From contig NZ_QPKJ02000001.1 of the NCBI RefSeq assembly GCF_003344625.1, forward strand, positions 1,240,001-1,304,000: a DNA stretch of 64,000 nt, written 5' to 3'. Under the pieces are notes generated by a model that searched no databases, was not told where the DNA came from, and saw only the letters and a program-made list of their open reading frames with translations. This stretch comes from Solirubrobacter deserti (GTDB lineage Bacteria > Actinomycetota > Thermoleophilia > Solirubrobacterales > Solirubrobacteraceae). Each line of letters opens with the position of its first letter. The stretch's first letter is position 1. Positions 25,310-33,026 of this stretch are shown here, in pieces. The position numbers were made by a program, and so were the translations under genes.

Positions 25310-25612
25310 GCTGAACGTTTGCAGACGGCGGCTGACCAGCGTCGCCCTCCAGCCGGCGTTCACCACCCGCACGCGGTACTCGCCGCGCGCGAACCGCGTG
25401 TCGCAGGTGGCGCGCTCGAGCTGGCCCAGCACGTGGACACGCGGACCGGCCGCGTGACGACGCCCGCCGCGCCGCGGTGCGGTGCCTGGCGGCACTGCAC
25501 CGCGGCGTCGCCTCGGGCGGTGACCCGTGTGTCGAAGACCGAGGTCGAGGCGTGACCGGTGGACGGCGCGGCGCCCGCCGCGATCAGCGCGAGGAACGCG
25601 GCGAGTCACGGC
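25310..25612 (-). pseudogene. Possible decayed small secreted protein with frameshifts
   Basis: Read on the minus strand, one frame gives a signal-peptide-like LAAFLALIAAGAAPSTGHAS and then STSVFDTRVTARGDAAVQC. A second frame continues plausibly with LGQLERATCDTRFARGEY and VRVVNAGWRATLVSRRLQTF. The first frame has a TGA directly before it and no start codon, and the second has no sensible stop before the next gene. This looks like a degraded gene or two assembly errors. No family is recognised. Confidence 0.3.
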
Positions 25613-25708
25613 CGCTCAGTCCCCGTGAATGTCACTTGATAAACACGCCGTCAAGCGGTGCATCGACCTCGCCCGCTTCGGGTCCGTTCGAAGTAGGGTT
25701 GTGTGAAC

Positions 25709-27511
25709 ATGGCCGACACCGCCCAACGCTCATCCGCCGCCGAGGAGCGATCGCTCGGCGGCCTCGCGCTCGCCGCCGCCGACCGCCATTCGGGGGACGC
25801 GATGCGCGCCCCGGGCCGGCCCGCCATCACCTACGCCGAGTTCGGCCGCGCGATCCGTGAGATCGCCGGCGGCCTCGCGGCGCTCGGCGTCGAGCCCGGG
25901 GATCCAGTGGCGATCCTGTGCGGCACGATCCCGGAGTGGACGCTCGCCGACTTCGGCGCGTTCTGCGCCGGCGCGGTCGTCGTGCCCGTCTACCACACGA
26001 ACTCGCCCGAGGAGTGCGAGTACGTCCTCCAGCACAGCGGCGCGAAGGTCGTGCTGCTCGAGGACGCCGAGCAGGCGGCGAAGGTCGCCGCCGTGCGCCC
26101 GAACCTGCCCGAGCTCGAGCACGTCGTCGTCCTCACCGGCGAGGCGCCGGACGCCATCACGCTGGCCGACCTGCGCGGGCGCGGCGTCGAGAACGGCGAG
26201 CAGGTCGCGCGTGAGCGCACGGAAGCGATCACGCCCGACGACACGGCGACGATCGTCTACACGAGCGGCACCACCGGCCCGCCGAAGGGCTGCGTGCTCT
26301 CGCACGGCAACCTCCTCTACACGGCCGGCGCGTACATCGAGCGGCTCGAGCTGCGGGACAAGCCGTCGATTATGTTCCAGTACCTGCCGCTCGCCCACGT
26401 GCTCGCGCGCATGGTCTCGTTCGTCACGATCGAGGTCGGCGGCACGCTCGCGTTCTGGGGCGGGGACACCAAGAACCTCGCCGCCGACATCGCCGAGGCC
26501 CAGCCGACGCACATCCCGACCGTCCCGCGGCTGCTCGAGAAGATCATGACCCGCGTGATCAGCACGGCCGAAGGCGCCGGCGGCGCGAAGGCCGCGATCT
26601 TCAAGCGTGCGCTGTCCACGGGCGAGAAGGTGGCCAAGGCCCAGCGCGAAGGCGGCTCGGTCAACCCGCTGATCAAGATCCAGGCCGCGCTCGGCCACAA
26701 GCTCGCGCTGTCGAAGGTCAAGAACGCGCTCGGGCCCAACGATCCGGTGCTGATCACGGGCGCCGCGCCGATCGGCGCGGAGGTGATCGAGTTCTTCTAC
26801 GCCTGCGGCGTGCCCGTGCTCGAGGGCTACGGCATGACGGAGACGTGCGCGGCGGCGACGCTCAACACGCTGTCGGAGATTCAGGTCGGCTCGGTCGGGC
26901 GCCCGCTTCCCGGCACGGAGGTCTCGCTCGGCGACGACGGCGAGATCCTCATGCGCGGCCCGCACGTCTTCAAGGGCTACCACCGCAACCAGGAGGCCAC
27001 CGACGCCATCATCGACGACGACGGCTGGCTGCACTCGGGCGACCTGGGTGAGATCATCGACGGCTACGTCCGCATCACGGGCCGCAAGAAGGACCTGATC
27101 ATCACCTCCTCGGGCAAGAACGTCTCGCCGGAGATGCTCGAGTCCGCGCTGCGCGAGACGCGCTGGATCTCGCAGGCGATCGCGGCCGGCGACCGCCGCT
27201 CCTACCTCGTCGCGCTCGTGACCATCGACCCTGACGAGGCGCCCAAGCTCGCCGCGGAGCTCGGCGTGCCCGCCGACCCCGAGTCGATGGCGACCGACGA
27301 GAAGGTGCGCGAGCGCATCTGGGAGGACATCGACACCGTCAATCAGCGCTTCGCCAGGATCGAGCAGATCAAGCGGTTCGCGATCCTCCCGCACGACCTC
27401 TCGCAGGAGACGGGCGAGCTGACGCCGACGCTGAAGGTCAAGCGCTCGGTCGTGTACGAGAAGTACGCCGGGGACGTGGACGCGCTCTACGAGGGCACGC
27501 CTAGCGAGTGA
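25709..27511 (+). CDS. Long-chain fatty acyl-CoA synthetase (AMP-forming)
   Basis: About 600 residues. The AMP-binding signature is YTSGTTGPPKGCVLSHGNLL near residue 183; later motifs are VLEGYGMTETCAAATLN, WLHSGDLGEI and GRKKDLIITSSGKNVSPE. It resembles the FadD15/long-chain branch. It activates fatty acids with ATP and CoA at the membrane face. A -10-like TAGGGT at 25694-25699 places the transcription start within a few bases of the ATG at 25709, so the message may be nearly leaderless; an in-frame GTG at 25703 is the alternative. It overlaps the convergent LuxR gene by 11 nt. Confidence 0.87.
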   Translation: MADTAQRSSAAEERSLGGLALAAADRHSGDAMRAPGRPAITYAEFGRAIREIAGGLAALGVEPGDPVAILCGTIPEWTLADFGAFCAGAVVVPVYHTNSPEECEYVLQHSGAKVVLLEDAEQAAKVAAVRPNLPELEHVVVLTGEAPDAITLADLRGRGVENGEQVARERTEAITPDDTATIVYTSGTTGPPKGCVLSHGNLLYTAGAYIERLELRDKPSIMFQYLPLAHVLARMVSFVTIEVGGTLAFWGGDTKNLAADIAEAQPTHIPTVPRLLEKIMTRVISTAEGAGGAKAAIFKRALSTGEKVAKAQREGGSVNPLIKIQAALGHKLALSKVKNALGPNDPVLITGAAPIGAEVIEFFYACGVPVLEGYGMTETCAAATLNTLSEIQVGSVGRPLPGTEVSLGDDGEILMRGPHVFKGYHRNQEATDAIIDDDGWLHSGDLGEIIDGYVRITGRKKDLIITSSGKNVSPEMLESALRETRWISQAIAAGDRRSYLVALVTIDPDEAPKLAAELGVPADPESMATDEKVRERIWEDIDTVNQRFARIEQIKRFAILPHDLSQETGELTPTLKVKRSVVYEKYAGDVDALYEGTPSE

Positions 27512-30311
27512 GCAGCCCGAGCTGGCCGGCGCGGTTGGCGGCCTCGGTCCGCGTCCGGCAGCCGAGCTTGGCCAGGACGTTGCGGACGTGCATGTCGACG
27601 GTGCGCGGGCTCAGGAACAGCTCGCGTGCGATCTCCCGGTTCGTCCGGCCGAGCGCGACGAGCCGGGTGATCTCGACCTCGCGGCGGGTCAGCCCGGCGG
27701 ACGCATGCTGGGCGGCGGCGCGCGGCCCGAGCCGGCGCTCCAAGGGCTCGCCCAGCCGCTCGAACGCCTGCGCGGCGGCGGTTGCGAGCGGCTTGGCCTG
27801 CAGGCGCTTGGCCGCGCGGTAGCTCTCCTCCAGCCGCTGCAGCGCCGCTTCCCGCCGGTCGCTCCGCGCGAGCGCGACGCCGGCGCGCAGTGCGATCTGC
27901 GCGCGCTCGAACGGGATCTCGAGGTCGGCGTGCAGGTCCAGCGCGCGCGTGAGCTTGTCGGCGGCCTGCTGCGTGTCGCCTTCGGCGAGGGCGATCTCCC
28001 CCAGCGCGTGCGCGAGCGCGGCCAGCGCGTCGGCGTGAGCGGTCTCGGCGGCGATCGTCGACAGGGCGGCGGCCGCGGCGCGGGCCCGCGGCAGGTCGCC
28101 GTGGCGGGCCAGCAGCTCCGCGGCGGTGCGCAGACCCCAGACGGCGTAGTGGTGGTCTTCGGTGCGCTCCCAGCGCTCCAGCACCGCGAGCGCGTGCTCG
28201 ACGGCGGCGGACGGGTCCTGCGCGTCCAGGTAGGCGAGCGCGGCGACGCTGTCGACGCCCATCGAGACGACGTCGAGGCGCGCGGCCGTGGCGCGGCAGC
28301 GGAGCAGGAGCGGACGGGCGTGGCGGGTGTCGCCGCGGAACGCGAGGATCGAGCCGAGGATGCCGTCCGCGACGAGCGCGTCGTCAGCGCGCGCCCGGCC
28401 CGCGCCGAGCTCCTTGCACAGCGCCGCGGCCTGATCCCAGTCGCCGAGCTCGCGCAGCACGTACGCCATGCAGCTCAGGCACGTGTGTTCCTGCCCGCGC
28501 TCGCCGGTCGCCTCGCACAGGCCGACCGCCGTCGTCAGCGCCTCCCGCGCGCCGCCGTAGTCTGCGGCGCTCTCCATCGCGGTGGCGAGCCGCTGGTAGA
28601 GCTCGGCCGCCTCGGCGGTGAGCTCGTGCGCAAGCGCGAGCGCCAGGCCGGCCCGGATCGTCTCGACGCCCTCGCCGTACCGCCCGCGCTTGGCCTGCGC
28701 GACCCCTTCGAGCCCGAACGCCCGCGCCCGCAGGTCGCTGCGGTCGGCCGCGAGCGCGTCGGCGGCCGCGGCGCGTGCGAGTTCGACCGCCTCCTGATGG
28801 CGCCCCGCGCTCTGCGCGTACGCGGCGAGCCCGAGCCGCTCACCGGCCGCCTCGGCGCGGCGCCCGCCGAGATCGAAGGCGGCGACCGCGTCGCGGCGCG
28901 CGACCAGCGCACGTTCCCGATCGCCCTGCAGCTCATAGAGCCCGGCCAGCCGCCGCGCGGTGACGCCGCGCTCGGCTCCGTGGCGCAGCGCGGCGGCCTC
29001 CCGCAGCGCGCGGGTCGCCTCGGCGAGGTCGCCGGCGAGCTCGGCGGAACGGGCGTAGACGTCGAGCGCGGCGAGTCGCTCGCCGGAGCGGACGCCCTCC
29101 GGCCACAACTCGAGCGCCTGCAGCGCCGCGGCGGCGGCGTCACGGTGCGCGTGCACGCGCGCGAGGTCGTGGGCCGCCGCCAGGAAGGCGTCGAGCGCGC
29201 GAGCGCGGTCGCCGGCGGCCAGGCGGTGGGCGGCGATCGTGGCGTGCGACGCGCCGCCGAACTCGAGCGCGTCGGCGAAGCCGGCGTGCAGGTCGCGGCG
29301 GCGGCGCCACGGGATGTCCTCGTAGATCGCGCCGCGGACGAGCGCGTGGCGGAACGCGGCGCGGCCGGGACGGATCTCGACGATCAGCCCTGCCTCGAGC
29401 AGCTCGTCCAGCGCGGGCGCCAGGTCGAGCCGGAACTCCGGTCCGACGACCGCGGCGGCTTCGGCGGCGGCGCGGCCCGCGCCGGACAGGCCCATCGTGC
29501 GCAGCAGCACGGCGTCGCGGATGGTCTCGGGGATCGGGACGTCCGCGTCGTGCTCGAGCTCCAGGCCGTCCGGGCCGGCGCGCAGCCGCTCCCCGGCCTG
29601 CAGGCCGGCGGCGAGCTCCTGGACGAAGAACGGGATGCCCTGGGTGCGGTCGTACAGCGCTTCGGCGAGCGCCGGGGCGGGCGGCGATCCGAGCGTCCGC
29701 GCGGCCAGCTCCCGCGTGCCCGCGGCGTCGAGCGGCCGCACGACGAGCTCGCGGAGCGCTCGCGCCCGGCGCAGATCGGCGCGCAGGCGCCGCAGCGGGG
29801 CGCGGACCTCGTCGGTGCGATACGCACCCACGACGAGCAGCGCCTGTTCCCGCAGCGGCACGGCGAGCGCGGCCAGCAGGTCGAGGGTCGCGCCGTCCGA
29901 CCACTGCAGGTCGTCGAGCAGGACGACGGCCGGAGCGACCGCCACGAGCGCGCCATGGACGGCCTCGAAGAGCGTGGCCCGGTCGCCGCTCGGGTCCGGC
30001 TCGCCGAGCTCGGGCAGCAGCAGCGCCAGATGCGGGCGCAGCCGGCCACAGGCGTCGAGCGCGGCCGGGTCCTCGCGCAGGCGTGACCGCAGCGCCGCGA
30101 CCACCGGCCCGTAGGGCGCCGCGGCCGGCGCGTGGGCGGCGCCGCGCAGCAGCGGCAGGCCGGCGAACGCGGTCTCGGCCAGATGGCTCTTGCCCACGCC
30201 CGCCTCACCGGCCAGCAGCACGAGCGCGCCGCGCCCCGCCAGCGCGTCGGCGGCCGCGTCCGCGAGCCACGCGGTCTCCTGTCGGCGGCCGATGAGCGCC
30301 GGGGCCGTCAC
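27501..30311 (-). CDS. LuxR-type ATPase regulator (LAL/AAA plus TPR plus HTH)
   Basis: A protein of 936 residues from a GTG at 30311. The N-terminal AAA ATPase module has Walker A GEAGVGKSHLAE near residues 35-45 and Walker B AVVLLDDLQWSDG. The long middle is TPR-like helical repeats. The C-terminal LuxR helix-turn-helix reads LTRREVEITRLVALGRTNRE and LFLSPRTVDMHVRNVL. Such LAL regulators are ATP-dependent activators of secondary metabolism or carbohydrate genes. No target is obvious nearby. A palindromic element lies 16 nt upstream of the start, and the 3' end overlaps the acyl-CoA synthetase gene. Confidence 0.87.
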   Translation of the reverse strand: MTAPALIGRRQETAWLADAAADALAGRGALVLLAGEAGVGKSHLAETAFAGLPLLRGAAHAPAAAPYGPVVAALRSRLREDPAALDACGRLRPHLALLLPELGEPDPSGDRATLFEAVHGALVAVAPAVVLLDDLQWSDGATLDLLAALAVPLREQALLVVGAYRTDEVRAPLRRLRADLRRARALRELVVRPLDAAGTRELAARTLGSPPAPALAEALYDRTQGIPFFVQELAAGLQAGERLRAGPDGLELEHDADVPIPETIRDAVLLRTMGLSGAGRAAAEAAAVVGPEFRLDLAPALDELLEAGLIVEIRPGRAAFRHALVRGAIYEDIPWRRRRDLHAGFADALEFGGASHATIAAHRLAAGDRARALDAFLAAAHDLARVHAHRDAAAAALQALELWPEGVRSGERLAALDVYARSAELAGDLAEATRALREAAALRHGAERGVTARRLAGLYELQGDRERALVARRDAVAAFDLGGRRAEAAGERLGLAAYAQSAGRHQEAVELARAAAADALAADRSDLRARAFGLEGVAQAKRGRYGEGVETIRAGLALALAHELTAEAAELYQRLATAMESAADYGGAREALTTAVGLCEATGERGQEHTCLSCMAYVLRELGDWDQAAALCKELGAGRARADDALVADGILGSILAFRGDTRHARPLLLRCRATAARLDVVSMGVDSVAALAYLDAQDPSAAVEHALAVLERWERTEDHHYAVWGLRTAAELLARHGDLPRARAAAAALSTIAAETAHADALAALAHALGEIALAEGDTQQAADKLTRALDLHADLEIPFERAQIALRAGVALARSDRREAALQRLEESYRAAKRLQAKPLATAAAQAFERLGEPLERRLGPRAAAQHASAGLTRREVEITRLVALGRTNREIARELFLSPRTVDMHVRNVLAKLGCRTRTEAANRAGQLGLLTR

Positions 30312-30326
30312 GGCGCGAGTCTAAAG

Positions 30327-30354
30327 CACCTTAAGGGGTCTGACCACTTAGGTG
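30327..30354. repeat. Degenerate palindromic element upstream of the LuxR-type gene
   Basis: CACCTTAAGGGGTC ... GACCACTTAGGTG is the same palindrome type as at 21227-21267, with one mismatch and one indel between the arms. It forms the outer end of a duplicated block shared with 30391-30419. Confidence 0.7.
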
Positions 30355-30390
30355 GTGGCGGGGACCGGATCGGGCGTCGACGATCGGCGG

Positions 30391-30419
30391 CCACCTGAGG
30401 GGTCTGACCCTTCAGGTGG
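30391..30419. repeat. Palindromic element carrying the DUF4242 stop codon
   Basis: CCACCTGAGGGGTC (30391-30404) and GACCCTTCAGGTGG (30406-30419) pair with one mismatch. The TGA stop of the DUF4242 gene (30412-30414) lies inside it. The codons beside it (for V-N-P-D-P-V-P-A-T-T) recur in diverged form between this element and the one at 30327-30354. Confidence 0.75.
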
Positions 30420-30705
30420 TCGCGGGGACCGGATCCGGGTTGACGATCACGGTGTCGGCGACGAGGGTGATCTCGTCGGCGGGCATGCCGGTGCGCTCGG
30501 CCTGCTCGCGGACCTTCTCGGCACTGGTGCCCTCGTAGAGGCAGACCGTGCCGAGCTTGCCAGACTCCTCCTGCACGACGTAGGTGCGGATCCAGCGGAC
30601 GTCGTCGGACATCTCGGCCCCGACCTCGGCGGATCGGGCGGCGGTCTGCTGAAGCTCCTCGGGCGTACCCCAGAAGTCACGGCGGCGGATGGCGTAGAGG
30701 TTCAT
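30412..30705 (-). CDS. DUF4242 (SCO4226-like) protein
   Basis: 97 residues from the ATG at 30705. It matches the DUF4242/SCO4226 family of small ferredoxin-like fold proteins, one of which from Streptomyces binds nickel. Motifs are MNLYAIRRRDFWGTPEELQQ, IRTYVVQEESGKLGTVCLYE and ADEITLVADTVIV. It probably acts as a cytoplasmic small-molecule or metal binder. The stop codon is inside a palindromic element and the last residues (NPDPVPATT) may derive from repeat-linked duplication. Confidence 0.75.
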   Translation of the reverse strand: MNLYAIRRRDFWGTPEELQQTAARSAEVGAEMSDDVRWIRTYVVQEESGKLGTVCLYEGTSAEKVREQAERTGMPADEITLVADTVIVNPDPVPATT

Positions 30706-30872
30706 GGCGCCAACGATCTCCGACACGCGCCGTCACAGCATCCGCGCGACTGCCGTAGTTGCGCGCGGCCTATGCCGTATTCGCGGCGGCCTCTACCGCG
30801 GCCTTACCGCCACATGGCCGCCGGACCCGAGCAAGCTGGCCATGCACCCGGCCCGTCCCTTCTTCGCCGCGC

Positions 30873-31169
30873 ATCTCCAGAGCGCTGCTGCCGGCGATCG
30901 TCGCGCCGGAGGAGCTCGCGCGCGCGAACGGGCGCTTCGGCGCCGTCCGCGAGATCGGTCAGCTCGCCGGGCCCGCGGCCGCGGCCGGCCTGCTGCTGGT
31001 GGCCGACCCGTCCACGCTGCTGGCGTTCAACGCGCTCACGTTCGCGCTGTCCGCGCTGCTGCTCACCCGCCTGCGCGGGAAGCTGAACCCGCCCGCGCCC
31101 GCGGAGGACGAGCGAACCACGTCCCTGCGTCCAAGGGAGGTGAGGGCATGGGCCGCAAGTGGTAGTTGA
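30873..31169 (+). pseudogene. Remnant of an MFS transporter
   Basis: The reading frame contains LLPAIVAPEELARANGRFG, then REIGQLAGPAAAAGLLLVAD and LLAFNALTFALSALLLTRLR. This is the mid-protein signature of major facilitator exporters (EntS-like), normally around residues 130-200 of a protein of about 400. Neither the preceding five helices nor the C-terminal half is present. Upstream sequence (30727-30870) does not continue it in any frame. It is best read as a deletion relic, not a functional gene. Confidence 0.6.
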
Positions 31170-31235
31170 GCGTGCGCGCGCCCGAAAGTTCCCGGGCACG
31201 CCACAAAGTTCCCGACCGCTCCGGAAACCGGACGC

Positions 31236-32975
31236 GTGGCCGATTTCTTCGGAGGTATGGGCTTCCCGCGCCTTGACCCCCGCGCCGCGCTTCCCGCCGC
31301 CGGCGCCGTGCTCGCCACTTACTGGGTGGCGCTGGTGGTCGGCGTGGACACGCTCCTGCTCACGCACTGGGCGTCCCTGGCGCTGCTGACGGTGCCGACG
31401 GTCGCGGTCGTGACCCGCGCGGTCCTGGTTGGCCAGGACCGGGTCGCTTGGACCGTCCTCTCGGTTGGCATGACGCTCTGGACGCTCGGCTTTGTCGTCC
31501 AGGTCATCGGCGACATGCACGGCGTCGTCCCGGACTTCCCGAGCATCTCCGACGGCTTCTGGTTGGGCTCGTACCCGTTCGCGTTCACCACCTTCGCGAT
31601 CTTCGCCTGGCCGTGGCTGCGCCGCGCGCCCAAGGCGCTCACGCTCGAGACGCTCGCGGTCGGGTTCGGGTTGACCGCACTGGTCACGGCGGCGGTCGTC
31701 CCGCTGATGACGGCGAACGCCGGTGGGCTGAGCACGCTCGCGCGGATCGTCAACCTCACATACCCCGTCGCGGACTGCGCGCTGCTCTCGGTCGCGCTGA
31801 TCGGCGCCGCGGTCGCCGGCCGGCGCGGCGGGCGCACCTGGATGCTGCTCGCGCTCGGCGCGCTCGCCCTCACCAGCGCGGACGCCGTGTGGGCGCTGCA
31901 GGCCTACGCCGGGACGTGGGAGCCGGTCATGCCGTCCAACGCGCTATATCCGCTCTGGCCGAGCTTCGTCGCCGTGGCCGCCTGGCTGCCGGCCAAGCCG
32001 CGCCGCGCGCGCGGCCGTGGCGGCCTCGGCACGCACGCCGCGGCGCTCGTCGCCGCCGTCGCGTCGGTCGCGCTGCTGGTCGCGAACGAGTGGCTGTCGA
32101 TCCCCGCCGTCTCGGTCGTGCTGGCCGCGCTCACGCTGCTGGTGGCCGTCCACGGCACGGGCCGCGCGTTCGCCACCGGGCTGCGCGCCTCGCTCGCCGC
32201 CGCCCGTGACCGCGAGCTGGTCGAAGACGTCCGCGAGGCAATGCGCAATGGCGAGCTCGACCTCTACTTCCAGCCGCTGGTGGACGTCGCCGACGGTCAC
32301 GTCCACGGCGCGGAGGCGCTGTTGCGCTGGCGCCGTCCCGACGGCGTCTTCGTCCCGCCGGACGCGTTCCTGCCCGCGGTCGAGCGCAGCGACCTGATGG
32401 GCCCGCTGACCGACTGGGTTCTCGACCGCGCGCTCGCGGCGGCCGCCGGCTGGCACCGCTCGGGGCACACGCTGGGCGTCAGCGTCAACCTCGCGACCGG
32501 CAACCTGTCGGAGGCCGACCTGCCCGGCCGCGTGCTCGCGGCGCTGCGCCGCAACGAGTTCCCGGCGGCCAAGCTCACGCTCGAGATCACCGAGACCGCA
32601 GCGGTCGAGGACAACGCGCTCACCGCGCACGTGCTGACGGCGCTGCGCGAGCTCGGGGCCGAGCTCGCCGTCGACGACTTCGGCACGGGCCACTCCTCGC
32701 TCGTGCGTCTGTCGGAGTTCCCGATCTCCGAGCTCAAGGTCGACCGCTCGTTCGTGGCCGACATGCACGACGCCGACCGGCCGATCGTCGCGACCTCGAT
32801 CCAGCTCGCGCGCATGCTCGGCCTGCGCGTCGTGGCCGAGGGCGTCGAGGACCAGCGCACGCTGGACGCGCTGGCCGCCCTCGGCTGCGACCTGGCGCAG
32901 GGCTACTTCGTCTCGCGGCCGCTGCCGGCCCTTGAGTTCGCGGGCTGGCTCAACCACCCCGTGCTCGTTCCTTAA
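31236..32975 (+). CDS. Membrane protein with a cytoplasmic EAL (c-di-GMP phosphodiesterase) domain
   Basis: 579 residues. About nine hydrophobic segments fill residues 20-320. A complete EAL domain covers about 335-575: GAEALLRW, VSVNLATGNLSE, LTLEITETAAVEDN, LAVDDFGTGHSSLVRL, LKVDRSFVADM and VVAEGVEDQ. The metal-binding residues are present, so it should hydrolyse cyclic di-GMP. No GGDEF domain is present. The membrane part is of the kind that senses signals in many actinobacterial EAL proteins. A GTG at 31236 was used; an ATG at 31257 is possible. Followed by a hairpin at 32980-33008. Confidence 0.82.
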   Translation: MADFFGGMGFPRLDPRAALPAAGAVLATYWVALVVGVDTLLLTHWASLALLTVPTVAVVTRAVLVGQDRVAWTVLSVGMTLWTLGFVVQVIGDMHGVVPDFPSISDGFWLGSYPFAFTTFAIFAWPWLRRAPKALTLETLAVGFGLTALVTAAVVPLMTANAGGLSTLARIVNLTYPVADCALLSVALIGAAVAGRRGGRTWMLLALGALALTSADAVWALQAYAGTWEPVMPSNALYPLWPSFVAVAAWLPAKPRRARGRGGLGTHAAALVAAVASVALLVANEWLSIPAVSVVLAALTLLVAVHGTGRAFATGLRASLAAARDRELVEDVREAMRNGELDLYFQPLVDVADGHVHGAEALLRWRRPDGVFVPPDAFLPAVERSDLMGPLTDWVLDRALAAAAGWHRSGHTLGVSVNLATGNLSEADLPGRVLAALRRNEFPAAKLTLEITETAAVEDNALTAHVLTALRELGAELAVDDFGTGHSSLVRLSEFPISELKVDRSFVADMHDADRPIVATSIQLARMLGLRVVAEGVEDQRTLDALAALGCDLAQGYFVSRPLPALEFAGWLNHPVLVP

Positions 32976-32979
32976 CCGC

Positions 32980-33008
32980 CGAGGGCCGCCCCGACGGGAC
33001 GGCCCTCG
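32980..33008. terminator. Bidirectional terminator hairpin
   Basis: CGAGGGCCG (32980-32988) pairs perfectly with CGGCCCTCG (33000-33008). It lies between the converging EAL and LVIVD genes, with no U tract on either side. Confidence 0.55.
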
Positions 33009-33026
33009 AACCGCACTTCGCTGCGA

